A DNA stretch of 64,000 nucleotides from Photobacterium atrarenae (GTDB taxonomy: Bacteria > Pseudomonadota > Gammaproteobacteria > Enterobacterales > Vibrionaceae): positions 496,001 to 560,000 of the forward strand of contig NZ_CP101508.1 in NCBI RefSeq assembly GCF_024380015.1, read 5' to 3'. The translations under genes were made by a program, and so were the position numbers. Below, piece by piece: positions 20,279-30,389 of this stretch; the first letter of the stretch is position 1; each line of letters opens with the position of its first letter. The notes below the pieces were generated by a model that worked only from the letters and a program-made list of their open reading frames with translations, was not told the DNA's origin and did not search any database.

Positions 20279-20355
20279 GCGCTCGTAGCTCAGCTGGATA
20301 GAGTACCTGGCTACGAACCAGGCGGTCGGAGGTTCGAATCCTCCCGAGCGCGCCA
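20279..20355 (+). tRNA. tRNA-Arg(ACG), acceptor type B
   Basis: 77 nt, type B, last gene of the array and followed by a terminator 8 bp downstream. Confidence 0.96.
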
Positions 20356-20362
20356 TTTTCTC

Positions 20363-20390
20363 AAAGCCCGGCCATTGGCCGGGCTTTTTT
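20363..20390 (+). terminator. Terminator of the tRNA array
   Basis: AAAGCCCGGCC, ATT, GGCCGGGCTTT form a perfect 11-bp stem followed by a T-run. Confidence 0.93.
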
Positions 20391-20815
20391 ATTTCTTGCC
20401 TTTTTCCTGACAATTGGTCGAAGTGGTTCATTTTGCTATATGAAGTAACGAGATGATCTATCATCGAGCGACTGATTGCATGAATGACATGACGAGTTAT
20501 CATCTTGTTATGAAACGCTAAATAACGGTGAATCCCCAGTGGTTTGTCTGGCTTGTTGGCCACAGTCAGCGCGATTGCGCCCGTATGCTGCCTTGAAGCG
20601 TCCTCCAATCCCCCAGGTTTAATCAGGCACTGTGAGTGTTTAAAATTCAACCTGTTATGTCTAATTGGAAACTTTGTTAAAAAATTGCTGCTAAATCAGG
20701 ATAAATTGAGGTTAAATGCAGATAATGGCGCTTAAATTGTGAATCAATTTGACATATTTCAGCCACCCGTGTTAATTCTTAGCCAGCCAAACACTCGCTA
20801 TGAAAGGAATCAATA
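20391..20815. other. Gene-free region before oadG, with candidate promoter
   Basis: About 425 bp hold no credible gene. Near its end TTGACA (20749-20754), an 18-bp spacer and TAATTC (20773-20778) form a candidate promoter about 40 bp before the oadG start. The middle part is AT-richer than the flanking genes. Confidence 0.5.
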
Positions 20816-21067
20816 ATGGCAGATTTAAATAATCTGCTGTGGGAGGCGGCGACAATCATGCTCACCGGGATGGTGGTTGTGTTTGCCTTTCTCAGTACCC
20901 TTATCTTTCTCGTGCAGCTGCTCGCCAAAGTAGCCCCCAAAGATGACCAGATGGCATCTGCTCCGCAGCCTAGCCCGGCCGCGGCCAATCCCCAAGGCGG
21001 GGTACAGGCCGATGTGGTTGCTGCCATCACCGCTGCGGTACATCAGTACCGACAGCGTCACCGCTGA
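20816..21067 (+). CDS. oadG: Oxaloacetate decarboxylase, gamma subunit
   Basis: OadG is the small membrane subunit that anchors the alpha subunit to the beta subunit in the sodium-pumping decarboxylase. The 83-residue protein has one N-terminal transmembrane helix (about 13-38, [20 protein letters not shown]), then a Pro/Ala-rich linker. The C-terminus ([15 protein letters not shown]) has the histidine-containing tail that binds zinc in the family. The ATG follows GAAAGGAATCAATA. It is the first gene of oadGAB; the stop lies 44 bp before the oadA start. Confidence 0.93.
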   Translation: MADLNNLLWEAATIMLTGMVVVFAFLSTLIFLVQLLAKVAPKDDQMASAPQPSPAAANPQGGVQADVVAAITAAVHQYRQRHR

Positions 21068-21111
21068 TATCAAGGTTGTCGGATAATTTTAATTACAAGG
21101 AGTTTGTGAGC

Positions 21112-22896
21112 ATGTCCAAGTCTTTAGCGATCACTGACGTGGTGTTACGTGACGCCCATCAGTCTCTATTTGCTACCCGTTTACGTCTCGAAGATATGCT
21201 GCCGATCGCCGAGCAGCTTGATAACGTCGGCTACTGGTCTCTGGAAACCTGGGGCGGGGCAACGTTTGATGCCTGTATCCGTTATCTAGGGGAAGATCCG
21301 TGGGAGCGCCTGCGGGCATTGAAACAAGCGATGCCCAAAACCCCGATGCAGATGCTGCTGCGAGGGCAGAACTTGCTGGGTTACCGTCACTATGCCGATG
21401 ACGTGGTCGAGAAGTTCGTCGAACGTGCCCATGCCAACGGGATGGATGTGTTCCGCATTTTCGATGCGATGAATGATGTCCGCAACTTCGAGCGTGCGGT
21501 GAAAGCTGCCGTGGATGTCGGTGCCCACGCCCAGGGAACGATTTCTTACACCACCAGCCCGGTGCACAATTTAGACACCTGGACCGATCTGGCCAAACGC
21601 CTCGAAGATCTCGGCTGTCATTCGATCTGTATCAAGGATATGTCCGGCTTGCTCAAGCCGTATGAGGCCGAAGAGCTGGTGAAGCGGATCAAAGCCTCCT
21701 GTGATGTGCCGCTGGCTTTGCATTGTCATGCCACGACCGGTCTGTCGACCGCAACGGCGGTGAAAGCCGTCGAGGCCGGATTGGATATTCTTGATACCGC
21801 GATTTCGTCGATGAGCCAGACCTACGGCCACACCCCGACGGAAACTGTTGTCGCGATGCTGGAAGGCACTGAGCGCGATACCAAGCTTGATCTCCAGCAG
21901 TTGGAGCCGATTGCCGGTTACTTCCGGGATGTGCGCAAGAAATACGCGCAATTTGAAGGCAGCCTGAAAGGGGTGGATGCCCGTATTCTACTGGCCCAGG
22001 TGCCGGGCGGTATGCTGACCAATATGGAAAGCCAGCTCAAAGAGCAGGGGGCGGCCGATCGCTTTGACGAAGTGCTGGAAGAGATCCCACGGGTGCGGGA
22101 AGATTTGGGCTTTATCCCGCTGGTGACCCCGACGTCGCAGATCGTGGGCACTCAGGCGGTACTGAATGTACTGACGGGTGAGCGATACAAGAGCATCAGT
22201 AAGGAAACTGCGGGTGTTCTGAAAGGAGAATACGGTGCGGCGCCTGCGCCGGTGAACGCCGAGCTTCAGGCCCGGGTTCTGGATGGGGCGGAGCCAATTA
22301 ACTGCCGTCCGGCAGATTTGCTCGATGATGAACTTTCCAGCCTGACCGAAGAGCTGACAGCAAAAGCCAAGGCGGACGGGATCACCCTGGCCGATGAATC
22401 GATTGATGATGTCCTGACTTATGCCCTGTTCCCGCAGGTGGGACTGAATTTCCTTAAAAACCGCAACAACCCGGAAGCCTTTGAGCCGGCGCCTGGGACT
22501 GAGCCGGAAGCCACACCTGCGCAACCGGCAGCAGCGCCTGTTGCAAGCGGTGGGGTCGAAGCTTACAGCGTGCGTGTGAACGGTCAGGTCTACAACGTGG
22601 AAGTGGGACCGGGCGGTGAGTTGTCTTCGGTTGAGCCAGCTGCACAGGCTGCACAACCGGCAGCTGCCCCGGCGACGACGTCGGCTGAGCCGGTTGCGGC
22701 GCCACTGGCCGGCAATATCTTCAAAATCAATGTCCAGCCGGGCCACTCGGTGTCGGAAGGCGACGTGCTGGTGATCCTGGAAGCGATGAAAATGGAAACC
22801 GAAGTTCGCGCCGCCCGCAACGGGGTTGTCCAGGACTTGCATGTGAAAGAAGGTGACTCCGTGGCGGTCGGCTCTCCGATCCTGAGTTTGGCATAA
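21112..22896 (+). CDS. oadA: Oxaloacetate decarboxylase, alpha subunit (biotin-carrying)
   Basis: This subunit transfers carboxyl from oxaloacetate to biotin. The 594-residue protein has an N-terminal carboxyltransferase TIM barrel (about 1-300) with [28 protein letters not shown], and metal-site LHCHATTG. An association region and an Ala/Pro-rich linker (about 460-520) follow. A C-terminal biotinyl domain carries the biotinylation motif EAMKMETEV. The frame is open back to a TTG at 21076. I chose the ATG at 21112 because it follows AAGGAG and gives the family start. Confidence 0.97.
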   Translation: MSKSLAITDVVLRDAHQSLFATRLRLEDMLPIAEQLDNVGYWSLETWGGATFDACIRYLGEDPWERLRALKQAMPKTPMQMLLRGQNLLGYRHYADDVVEKFVERAHANGMDVFRIFDAMNDVRNFERAVKAAVDVGAHAQGTISYTTSPVHNLDTWTDLAKRLEDLGCHSICIKDMSGLLKPYEAEELVKRIKASCDVPLALHCHATTGLSTATAVKAVEAGLDILDTAISSMSQTYGHTPTETVVAMLEGTERDTKLDLQQLEPIAGYFRDVRKKYAQFEGSLKGVDARILLAQVPGGMLTNMESQLKEQGAADRFDEVLEEIPRVREDLGFIPLVTPTSQIVGTQAVLNVLTGERYKSISKETAGVLKGEYGAAPAPVNAELQARVLDGAEPINCRPADLLDDELSSLTEELTAKAKADGITLADESIDDVLTYALFPQVGLNFLKNRNNPEAFEPAPGTEPEATPAQPAAAPVASGGVEAYSVRVNGQVYNVEVGPGGELSSVEPAAQAAQPAAAPATTSAEPVAAPLAGNIFKINVQPGHSVSEGDVLVILEAMKMETEVRAARNGVVQDLHVKEGDSVAVGSPILSLA

Positions 22897-22905
22897 GAGG
22901 AAACC

Positions 22906-24036
22906 ATGGAAGGTTTATTGAAACTTTGGTTAGAAACCGGGATCGCCAACTTTGAGTTCGGCCAGCTGGTGATGATCCTGGTGGGCGCAGGTCTGCTGTT
23001 TCTGGCGATTCGCAAGGGGTTTGAGCCCCTGCTGTTGTTGCCGATGGGCTTTGGCGCAATTCTGGCGAATATTCCCAATGCCGGATTTACCGAGCCGGGC
23101 GGGTTGCTGTACTACATCTACCATGTCGGGATTGAAACCGGGGTCTTCCCGCTGCTGATCTTCATGGGTGTGGGAGCGATGACCGACTTCGGTGCCCTGA
23201 TTGCGAACCCTAAAACGTTGCTCCTGGGCGCGGCGGCCCAGTTCGGGATCTTCTTCACCCTGTTCGGCGCGATTTTGCTGAATCTGGTGCCGGGAATGGA
23301 GTTTAGTCTGGCGGATGCCTCGTCGATCGCCATTATCGGTGGCGCGGATGGCCCGACGGCGATTTTCCTTGCCAGCCGGTTGTCCCCGGATCTGCTTGGG
23401 GCGATTGCGGTAGCGGCATACAGCTACATGGCTCTGGTGCCGATCATCCAGCCGCCGATCATGAAAGCCCTGACGACACCGGAAGAGCGGATGATCCAGA
23501 TGGAGCAGCTGCGCCACGTCAGCAAAACTGAAAAGGTGCTGTTCCCGCTGGCCGTGCTGCTGATGACGATCCTGTTTCTGCCGTCGGCCACGCCGTTGGT
23601 CGGGATGTTCTGCCTGGGCAACCTGATGCGCGAGTCCGGTGTTGTGGAGCGCTTGTCCAACACGGTGCAGAACGAGCTGATCAATATTGTCACCATCATG
23701 CTGGGACTGGGGGTCGGCTCTAAGCTGGAAGCGGATAAGTTCCTCCAGTTCGAAACCCTGGGGATCCTGGTGCTGGGTGCTGTTGCGTTTAGCGTCGGGA
23801 CTGGCGGGGGGGTACTGATGGCCAAGCTGCTCAACCGCTACAGCAAAGAAGCGATCAACCCGTTGATCGGCGCGGCCGGGGTGTCGGCGGTGCCGATGGC
23901 GGCCCGGGTGGTGAACAAGGTCGGCCTGGAAGCCAACCCGCATAACTTCCTGCTGATGCATGCCATGGGTCCGAACGTGGCCGGGGTCCTGGGCTCTGCG
24001 GTTGCGGCTGGTATTTTGCTCGCCCTGGTGGGGTAG
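22906..24036 (+). CDS. oadB: Oxaloacetate decarboxylase, beta subunit (sodium pump)
   Basis: OadB is the integral membrane subunit that decarboxylates carboxybiotin and exports Na+. The 376-residue protein is hydrophobic, with about nine membrane segments. It carries the conserved [15 protein letters not shown] (positions 23338-23382, with the key aspartate), [14 protein letters not shown] and [15 protein letters not shown]. The start is 9 bp after oadA, with GAGGAAACC upstream. Together with oadG and oadA it forms a complete pump. A terminator follows. No citrate lyase or citrate transporter gene is in the window, so the oxaloacetate source is not shown. Confidence 0.97.
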   Translation: MEGLLKLWLETGIANFEFGQLVMILVGAGLLFLAIRKGFEPLLLLPMGFGAILANIPNAGFTEPGGLLYYIYHVGIETGVFPLLIFMGVGAMTDFGALIANPKTLLLGAAAQFGIFFTLFGAILLNLVPGMEFSLADASSIAIIGGADGPTAIFLASRLSPDLLGAIAVAAYSYMALVPIIQPPIMKALTTPEERMIQMEQLRHVSKTEKVLFPLAVLLMTILFLPSATPLVGMFCLGNLMRESGVVERLSNTVQNELINIVTIMLGLGVGSKLEADKFLQFETLGILVLGAVAFSVGTGGGVLMAKLLNRYSKEAINPLIGAAGVSAVPMAARVVNKVGLEANPHNFLLMHAMGPNVAGVLGSAVAAGILLALVG

Positions 24037-24060
24037 CGCGAAAAATCTCGGAGAACCATC

Positions 24061-24093
24061 AAAAACGGGTAGCCACAGGCTGCCCGTTTTTTT
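24061..24093 (+). terminator. Terminator of the oadGAB operon
   Basis: AAAAACGGGTAGCC, ACA, GGCTGCCCGTTTTTT: a strong stem with one G-U pair and a T-run, 25 bp past the oadB stop. Confidence 0.92.
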
Positions 24094-24144
24094 ATGGTCA
24101 GTTTGATATGATGCAGAGATTCAGAACCATAAGGAAAGGTGAAT

Positions 24145-25122
24145 ATGACAACCTATCAGCAACTGGCGATCACCCGTTTTGGCGAGCCTGCCGTGTTGGC
24201 GATGCAAACTCAGCCGTTACCGGCGTTGGCCGACGATCTGGCGCTTTTGGATGATCAGGTCTTAGTGAAGGTGGTGTATGCCGGGGTCAATCCGATCGAT
24301 GCCAAAACCCGGGCGGGCCTAGGTTGGGCAGCGGCGCAGAATAAGGACAAGCTGCCCTGGGTACCGGGCTATGACATCGCCGGCGAAGTGGTGGCTAGTT
24401 GTGAGGCTGCGGGCCGATGGTCGGCTGGCGATCGGGTGTCGGGTTTTATCGGCTTTCCGCTCCAGGGGGGCGGCTATAGCGAGTACGTTGCGGTTCCGGC
24501 GGAGCAGCTGAGCCTGGTGCCGGCATCGGTACCTTTGCGTCAGGCGGCAGCTTTGCCGCTGGCCGGACAAACGGCCTGGCAGGCACTGGAGAAAGCGGCG
24601 GTGAACGCCGGCGATCAGGTGTTGGTGCTGGCGGGTGCCGGCGGCGTGGGGCATCTTGCCATTCAGCTGGCTGTTGCGCGCGGTGCCAAGGTTTTTGCCA
24701 GTTGCTCGGCAGGCAATGCCGATTTTGTGCGCCAGCTTGGAGCGACAGCGCTCGACTACCGGCAAGGGCCGTTGGATGTGCAGCTCAAGGATGCGGATGT
24801 GTTGATTGACCTGATGGGCGGCGATGTTGGTATCGGTGCACTCGGTTGTGTCAAAGCCGGTGGCCGGGTGGTGACGGTGCCGACGATCACCGCCGAGCAA
24901 GTCTGCAAGCAGGCGCGTCAGCGCGGGTTGCTGGCCGAGGGGATGCTGGTCACGCCATCGGTGATGCAGAACGATGCGATGATGGCCATGCTGGCTGCCG
25001 GAACCTTGCGTTTGCATATCGACGCTGTATACCCGCTGGTGGACGGCGCGACGGCCCACCAGGCGATTGAAAGCGGCCATACCCGGGGCAAAATTGTGCT
25101 GGCGGTAGGTGGTGATGCGTAA
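24145..25122 (+). CDS. Zinc-independent medium-chain alcohol dehydrogenase/quinone-oxidoreductase family protein
   Basis: The 325-residue cytoplasmic protein belongs to the MDR superfamily. It has an N-terminal GroES-like domain (about 1-120, with VVYAGVNPIDAKTRAG and PWVPGYDIAGEV). A Rossmann domain contains the NADPH-binding VLVLAGAGGVGHLAIQLA (about 155-172). It lacks the cysteine/histidine ligands of zinc-dependent alcohol dehydrogenases, so it probably reduces quinones or reactive enones, but the substrate is unknown. I chose the ATG at 24145 after AAGGAAAGG rather than the GTG two codons upstream. It appears to be a single-gene unit leading into the yqaA-like gene. Confidence 0.85.
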   Translation: MTTYQQLAITRFGEPAVLAMQTQPLPALADDLALLDDQVLVKVVYAGVNPIDAKTRAGLGWAAAQNKDKLPWVPGYDIAGEVVASCEAAGRWSAGDRVSGFIGFPLQGGGYSEYVAVPAEQLSLVPASVPLRQAAALPLAGQTAWQALEKAAVNAGDQVLVLAGAGGVGHLAIQLAVARGAKVFASCSAGNADFVRQLGATALDYRQGPLDVQLKDADVLIDLMGGDVGIGALGCVKAGGRVVTVPTITAEQVCKQARQRGLLAEGMLVTPSVMQNDAMMAMLAAGTLRLHIDAVYPLVDGATAHQAIESGHTRGKIVLAVGGDA

Positions 25123-25182
25123 CGGTTGTCCGGGCTCGGCCCGGCTCCGCCGAAAGCAAGTGATCTTGTGCCGGGCATTTCA

Positions 25183-25611
25183 ATGCTAGAGTTATTTCAA
25201 GGCAGCTCAGCCCTTTGGGTGCTGTTCTCGACCGGCCTGCTCAGTGCAACCCTGCTTCCCGGCGGTTCGGAAGCCAGCCTGGTAGCAGCCTTGAAGCTGG
25301 GGGAGCAGCCCGCCTGGCTGCTGGTGATCGTGGCTACGGTGGGCAATACCCTGGGCGGGATGATCAATTACTGGCTGGGAAGATGGCTGCCAGATAAAAC
25401 TTCTGAGGAGAAAAACGGTCATAAAGCTTTGCAATGGCTGAAAAAGTACGGCTATTGGTCGTTGCTGTTCAGCTGGTTACCCGTGATTGGGGATCCGTTA
25501 TGTCTGGCTGCGGGCTGGCTGCGCATGCGCCACGACTTGAGCCTGGTACTGATTTTTGTGGGCAAAGCCGTGCGCTATCTGCTGCTGGCGCTGGTTGTCC
25601 AAGGTTTATGA
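25183..25611 (+). CDS. yqaA: YqaA-type (VTT/DedA-related) inner-membrane protein
   Basis: This small integral membrane protein of 142 residues resembles E. coli YqaA throughout: LFSTGLLSATLLPGGSEASLVAAL near the N-terminus, then GNTLGGMINYWLGRWLP, then WLPVIGDPLCLAAGWLRM, then GKAVRYLLLA. These are the re-entrant-loop and glycine-rich features of the SNARE-associated/VTT fold, whose proposed role is lipid or ion handling. The frame opens at 25126, but the ATG at 25183 gives the family start. Its stop lies 14 bp before the GTG of the M16 peptidase gene. Confidence 0.85.
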   Translation: MLELFQGSSALWVLFSTGLLSATLLPGGSEASLVAALKLGEQPAWLLVIVATVGNTLGGMINYWLGRWLPDKTSEEKNGHKALQWLKKYGYWSLLFSWLPVIGDPLCLAAGWLRMRHDLSLVLIFVGKAVRYLLLALVVQGL

Positions 25612-25625
25612 TAAGGAATGCTTAC

Positions 25626-28484
25626 GTGCAAAAGTGGATTCTAGGTGTCGCTTTGCTTTCTCTTGCGGGGTGCTCGGCCCTTGAGGCGACGCAGGACAAG
25701 AGCCCCGCATTACCGGGTGGGGTGACATTTGTTGAACAGGTGACGGATACGGATGATCAGGCCCGGCCGGTGATCCCGTATCGTAAATACATGCTGGAGA
25801 ACGGACTGACGGTGATCCTGCACGAAGATAACTCCGATCCGCTGGTCCATGTTGACGTGACCTACCATGTCGGTTCGGCGCGTGAAGAACTGGGGAAATC
25901 CGGCTTTGCACATTTCTTTGAACATATGATGTTTCAGGGGTCGGAAAACGTCGGCGATCAGGAGCATTTCCGGTTGATCACCGAAGCCGGCGGTACGCTG
26001 AACGGCACCACCAACCGGGATCGGACCAACTATTTTGAAACTGTGCCGTCCAACCAGCTGGAAAAAATGCTGTGGCTGGAGTCTGATCGGATGGGTTTTT
26101 TGCTCAACGCCGTCTCCCAACGCAAATTTGAGATCCAGCGCTCGACCGTGAAAAACGAGCGCGCACAGCGCTATGAGAACCGCCCTTACGGCTTGGTTTA
26201 CGAGCGGATGGGCGAAGCACTGTTCCCACGTACCCACCCTTATTCCTGGCAGACGATTGGCTATGTTGAAGATCTCGACCGTGTTGATGTCAATGATCTG
26301 AAAGCCTTCTTCCTGCGCTGGTACGGCCCGAACAATGCCACGCTGACCATTGGCGGTGATCTGGATGTGGAGCAGACGCTGGCCTGGGTCAACAAGTATT
26401 TCGGCTCGATTCCGCGTGGCCCGCAAGTTGATAAGCCGCAACCACGGTCGGTGACGCTTGAGTATGATCGCTACCTGACATTGGAAGATAAGATCCAGCA
26501 GCCGATGCTGCTGATGGCCTGGCCCACCTCGTACCTGGGGGCCGAGGATGAAGCGTCGCTGGATATGCTGGCCCAGGTGGTTGGCGGCGGCAAGAACAGC
26601 TTGCTGTATCAGGATTTGGTCAAAACCGGTGAGGTGAACGATGCCGGGGCATTCCATGATTGCGCGGAGCTGGCGTGTACCTTCTATGTTTATGCCATGG
26701 CCCAGAGCGGGGAAAAGGGCGATCTGAAGTCACTACGCGCCAAGGTGATGCGGATACTTGAGGGGCTGGAGCAGCGCGGCGTGAATGCCAAAGAGCTGGA
26801 TGATATCAAGGGTATGGTTGAAGCTGACGCGATATTTGGTCTGCAGAGTGTACGCGGCAAGGTCTCGCAGCTGGCAGCCTATGAAACCTTCTTCGACAAC
26901 CCGAATTATCTGGGCGTGGAGCTGGATAACCTGCGTGCGGTGACTCCGGCCAGTGTCGAACAAGTATATCAGCGTCATCTCAACGGCAACCCGAGCGTGA
27001 CACTCAGCGTGGTGCCGCAGGGGCGGACTGCGATCCAGGCAGCCAAGCCGAACTATCAACCGGCGCCGCGGATCATTGCCGAGCACCGGAAAGTCAGTGA
27101 TGAACAACTGGTGTTGCGAGAAGCCAAAGATGACTTTGATCGCTCTGTGATGCCGGAGCCGTCGTCCCCGGTGCAACCAGTGATGCCGAAGCTGTATGAG
27201 TTCGAACTGGCCAACGGGATCAAGGTGCTGGGGACTCACTATCAGGAAACCCCGACGGTCGAGCTACAAATGATGGTGCCTGCCGGGCGTCGGTTTGAGC
27301 CGGCCGGCAAGGCCGGGCTGGCGAGCCTGACGGCAGCGATGATGAACGAGGCCAGTCAGAAATCGAGTGTGGAAGAGCTGTCCTCACGTCTTGATCGCCT
27401 GGGCAGCACAATTCACTTTGATGCCGGTTTGTACGGCACCGTGGTATCGGTGTCGTCACTGAAGAAAAATCTGGCGGAAACCCTGACCATCCTCGAAGAG
27501 CGGCTATTTGCCCCGGCGTTCAATCCGGATGATTTTGCCCGGGTGAAACAACAGGCGCTGGAGGGGATTGTTTATGAACACCAGAAACCGTCTTGGTTAG
27601 CGGGTCAGGCTTCGCGTGAAGTGTTGTTTGGCGGCACGTCTTTCAGCTTACCGCCGGAAGGGACCACAGCCTCGGTGAAGGGGATTACTCTGAATGATGT
27701 CCAAGCCTTCTATCAGCGTTATTACACCCCGAACGGCACCGATCTTGTGGTGGTCGGGGATATCCAGGCGCAAGCGCTTACGGAGCAGCTGGATTTCCTG
27801 GCACAATGGTCCGGTATGCCGAAGCCGGAATATACGCCGCAAACGCTGCCAACCCTGGATCGTCAGGCGATCTGGCTGGTCGACAAACCGGGGGCACCGC
27901 AAAGCATGATCCGCCTGGTGCGCCAGGGGTTGCCGTTTGATGCCACCGGAGAGTTGTTTGAAACGCAGCTGGCGAACTTTAACCTGGCCGGTAACTTCAA
28001 CAGCCGGATTAACCTCAACCTACGGGAAGATAAGGGTTATACCTACGGAGCCGGCGGCTTTCAAAGCGGCGGTAAAGAGGTCGGCATGTCTGCGTTTTAT
28101 GCCCAGGTTCGGGCGGACGCCACCCTGGCCTCGGTAAAGGAGTTCCTGCGCGAGCTCGAAGCCATGAGCCAGCAGGGGGTCACGGCAGATGAAGTTGCCT
28201 TTATGCGCCTGGCGGTCGGGCAAAAAGATGCGCTCAACTATGAAACCCCGGGTAAGAAAGCGCAGCTGCTGGGGCAGATCCTGACCTACGCGCTGCCACA
28301 GGACTTTGTTGCCGAGCGCAATGAGATTGTCGCGACCATTACCAAAGCCCGGCTGGATCAGCTGGCCGCGAAATGGTTCGACCCGGCGGATTACCAGATC
28401 ATCGTGGTGGGGGATGCTGCATCCCTGCGGCCGCAGCTGGAAACGCTGGGGATCCCGGTCAAAGCGCTGCAACCGCGCGGCTAA
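25626..28484 (+). CDS. M16 family (insulinase-like) zinc metallopeptidase lipoprotein
   Basis: The protein has about 952 residues and a lipoprotein signal (QKWILGVALLSLAGC, lipobox LAGC). Two M16 halves follow in one chain. The N-terminal half (about 50-460) has the inverted zinc motif HFFEH followed by the distal glutamate region. The C-terminal half (about 510-940) lacks that motif and is structural, as in two-domain M16 enzymes such as pitrilysin. It probably degrades peptides in the periplasm or at the envelope. The start is uncertain: the GTG at 25626 has AAGGA at good spacing, whereas the ATG at 25608 overlaps the previous stop. A terminator follows. Confidence 0.88.
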   Translation: MQKWILGVALLSLAGCSALEATQDKSPALPGGVTFVEQVTDTDDQARPVIPYRKYMLENGLTVILHEDNSDPLVHVDVTYHVGSAREELGKSGFAHFFEHMMFQGSENVGDQEHFRLITEAGGTLNGTTNRDRTNYFETVPSNQLEKMLWLESDRMGFLLNAVSQRKFEIQRSTVKNERAQRYENRPYGLVYERMGEALFPRTHPYSWQTIGYVEDLDRVDVNDLKAFFLRWYGPNNATLTIGGDLDVEQTLAWVNKYFGSIPRGPQVDKPQPRSVTLEYDRYLTLEDKIQQPMLLMAWPTSYLGAEDEASLDMLAQVVGGGKNSLLYQDLVKTGEVNDAGAFHDCAELACTFYVYAMAQSGEKGDLKSLRAKVMRILEGLEQRGVNAKELDDIKGMVEADAIFGLQSVRGKVSQLAAYETFFDNPNYLGVELDNLRAVTPASVEQVYQRHLNGNPSVTLSVVPQGRTAIQAAKPNYQPAPRIIAEHRKVSDEQLVLREAKDDFDRSVMPEPSSPVQPVMPKLYEFELANGIKVLGTHYQETPTVELQMMVPAGRRFEPAGKAGLASLTAAMMNEASQKSSVEELSSRLDRLGSTIHFDAGLYGTVVSVSSLKKNLAETLTILEERLFAPAFNPDDFARVKQQALEGIVYEHQKPSWLAGQASREVLFGGTSFSLPPEGTTASVKGITLNDVQAFYQRYYTPNGTDLVVVGDIQAQALTEQLDFLAQWSGMPKPEYTPQTLPTLDRQAIWLVDKPGAPQSMIRLVRQGLPFDATGELFETQLANFNLAGNFNSRINLNLREDKGYTYGAGGFQSGGKEVGMSAFYAQVRADATLASVKEFLRELEAMSQQGVTADEVAFMRLAVGQKDALNYETPGKKAQLLGQILTYALPQDFVAERNEIVATITKARLDQLAAKWFDPADYQIIVVGDAASLRPQLETLGIPVKALQPRG

Positions 28485-28493
28485 CCGACGGGC

Positions 28494-28519
28494 AAGCCGG
28501 CGTTTATACGCCGGCTTTT
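28494..28519 (+). terminator. Terminator after the M16 peptidase gene
   Basis: AAGCCGGCG, TTTATA, CGCCGGCTT followed by TTT: a perfect 9-bp GC-rich stem. Confidence 0.9.
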
Positions 28520-28660
28520 TATGTTCCCGCGATACTTGACCGGGCCTTTGCGGACGATGAGGATTGTTTCTGGCCAGTAAAACTGTTTCGTATGAATAAT
28601 CATGGTAATCGGCAAAAATAATGATTACTCTACCTCACTTCACTCAGTAAAAGATCGAGA

Positions 28661-30235
28661 ATGGCCTTGATGGATTTTTCACAAAGGTTGCAACAGATTT
28701 CCGCGAATCCTGATGCACTGACTCAGATAGGGCGTGGCCTGGAACGCGAAGCGCTACGAATCACCCCGGAAGGAACATTGTCTGCACAGCCACACCCGGC
28801 TGGATTAGGCTCGGCGCTCACCAACCAATGGGTAACGACCGATTTTGCAGAGTCGCTGCTGGAATTCATTACCCCGGTATCGCGTGATGTGGACAACTTA
28901 CTGACGCAACTGAGTGATATCCATCAGTTTACTTACAGTAAGCTGGGCGAGGAAACGCTGTGGCCGATGTCGATGCCGTGTTTTGTCGGCAGTGAAGATG
29001 ATATTACGCTGGCCCAGTATGGCAGCTCGAATAACGGCCGGATGAAAACCCTGTACCGTCAGGGACTCAAGCACCGCTACGGCAGTATTATGCAGGTGAT
29101 CTCGGGCGTTCATTTCAACTTTTCTTTTCCGGATGCATTCTGGGATCAACTGTTTGGCGAGCAGACGGCTGAAGCACGCCAGGCCGCAGTGTCAGATGCC
29201 TACTTTGGCCTGATCCGCAACTACTACCGCTTCGGTTGGCTGATCCCCTACCTGTTCGGCGCATCGCCGGCGCTGTGTGGCTCGTTCCTGGACAACAGCG
29301 GCTCAGCCCTGAATTTTGAAAAAGTCGGCTGTGGCACTTATTTTCTGCCTAATGCAACAGCATTGCGCCTGAGCGATCTGGGGTATACCAACCATGAGCA
29401 AAGTTCGCTGAAAATTGGCTTTAACAGCCTGGAGCAATACCTGAAAGGCTTGCAACGCGCGATCCGCACCCCATCGGAAGAATTTGCCAAGATTGGTGTC
29501 AAGGTTGAGGGTGAATACCGTCAGCTCAATGCCAATGTACTGCAAATTGAGAATGAGCTGTATGCCCCGATCCGACCGAAACGCGTGGCGCAGTCGGGCG
29601 AGAAACCGTCCGAAGCTCTGAGCCGGGGCGGGGTGGAGTATATTGAAGTTCGCTCGCTGGATGTTAATCCGTTCAGTCCGATCGGGATTACGGAAGATCA
29701 GGTGCGTTTCCTCGATCTGTTCCTGACCTGGGCTGTGCTGTCACCGTCGGATCCAATGGATGATGCCGAATTGGCATGCTGGCGCGATAACTGGAACCGG
29801 GTGGTGCTGGATGGTCGTAATCCGGATCTGCAACTGAAAATTGGTTGCAACGGGGAGCGCCTGTCACTGCAGTCTTGGGGGCTGCGGGTGTTTGCTGAGC
29901 TGGGCCAAGTGGCCGAGGTGATGGATCAGGCCGCTGGCAGCGATCATTACCAGCAGACTGTTGCTCGGCTGAAAACCTGGGTGGAAAACCCGGATCTGAC
30001 GCTGTCGGCGCAGCTGCTGGCGCAGATCAAGCAGCAAGACGGAATTGGTAAAGTCGGCAAGGTGCTGGCCGCATCACATGCAGATGCGCTCAAAACCCGT
30101 GATTATCAGTTTTACGCAGAGCAGGCGTTTGAGCAGGAAGCGGCTGCATCACATGCCAAGCAGCAGCAGGTTGAGCAGAGCGACACCCAGTCGTTCGACG
30201 CTTTTCTTGAGGCGTACTTCGATTATCTGAAATAA
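28661..30235 (+). CDS. gshA: Glutamate--cysteine ligase
   Basis: GshA makes gamma-glutamylcysteine, the first and rate-limiting step of glutathione synthesis, using ATP. The 524-residue protein fits the proteobacterial class I family and aligns along its length with the E. coli enzyme. Recognisable blocks are [11 protein letters not shown] (about 23-33), [57 protein letters not shown] and [19 protein letters not shown]. The chosen ATG at 28661 follows AAGATCGAGA. The gene starts after the terminator of the peptidase gene and has no clear plus-strand terminator of its own. Confidence 0.97.
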   Translation: MALMDFSQRLQQISANPDALTQIGRGLEREALRITPEGTLSAQPHPAGLGSALTNQWVTTDFAESLLEFITPVSRDVDNLLTQLSDIHQFTYSKLGEETLWPMSMPCFVGSEDDITLAQYGSSNNGRMKTLYRQGLKHRYGSIMQVISGVHFNFSFPDAFWDQLFGEQTAEARQAAVSDAYFGLIRNYYRFGWLIPYLFGASPALCGSFLDNSGSALNFEKVGCGTYFLPNATALRLSDLGYTNHEQSSLKIGFNSLEQYLKGLQRAIRTPSEEFAKIGVKVEGEYRQLNANVLQIENELYAPIRPKRVAQSGEKPSEALSRGGVEYIEVRSLDVNPFSPIGITEDQVRFLDLFLTWAVLSPSDPMDDAELACWRDNWNRVVLDGRNPDLQLKIGCNGERLSLQSWGLRVFAELGQVAEVMDQAAGSDHYQQTVARLKTWVENPDLTLSAQLLAQIKQQDGIGKVGKVLAASHADALKTRDYQFYAEQAFEQEAAASHAKQQQVEQSDTQSFDAFLEAYFDYLK

Positions 30236-30267
30236 CACAAGTGGCCTGAGCCCGAAGCTTTGGCTGC

Positions 30268-30296
30268 AAAAAAAAAGGGCAGCTGCCTTGCTGCCC
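30268..30296 (-). terminator. Intrinsic terminator on the minus strand, with no matching gene
   Basis: Read on the minus strand, GGGCAGC, a 6-nt loop and GCTGCCC are followed by nine T. On the plus strand the A-run precedes the stem, so it cannot end gshA. No minus-strand gene lies upstream in that direction, so it could mark the 3' end of an unannotated antisense or small RNA from 30297-30390 or beyond. Confidence 0.75.
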
Positions 30297-30389
30297 GGTA
30301 ATGAATTTCGCAGGGATGACGACAGCACGGCTGCCAGTCATAAATTCTGACCGCCGAATTGCTGTTTGGTTCCCGCTGGGGACGAAAAT

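Noticed and set aside
18806..20355. Regular repeats considered as a CRISPR array
   Set aside because: The repeats are complete tRNA genes with cloverleaf structure and encoded CCA; no cas genes are present.
19641..20650. Overlapping minus-strand frames with the repeated phrase GGFEPPTAWFVARYSIQLSY in the tRNA array
   Set aside because: They are antisense translations of the tRNA-Arg genes. This peptide is a well-known false annotation, and the frames repeat only because the tRNAs do.
25434..25625. 58-64 residue N-terminal extension of the M16 peptidase
   Set aside because: It overlaps the yqaA-like gene in another frame, and the lipoprotein signal peptide begins at the GTG 25626 or ATG 25608.
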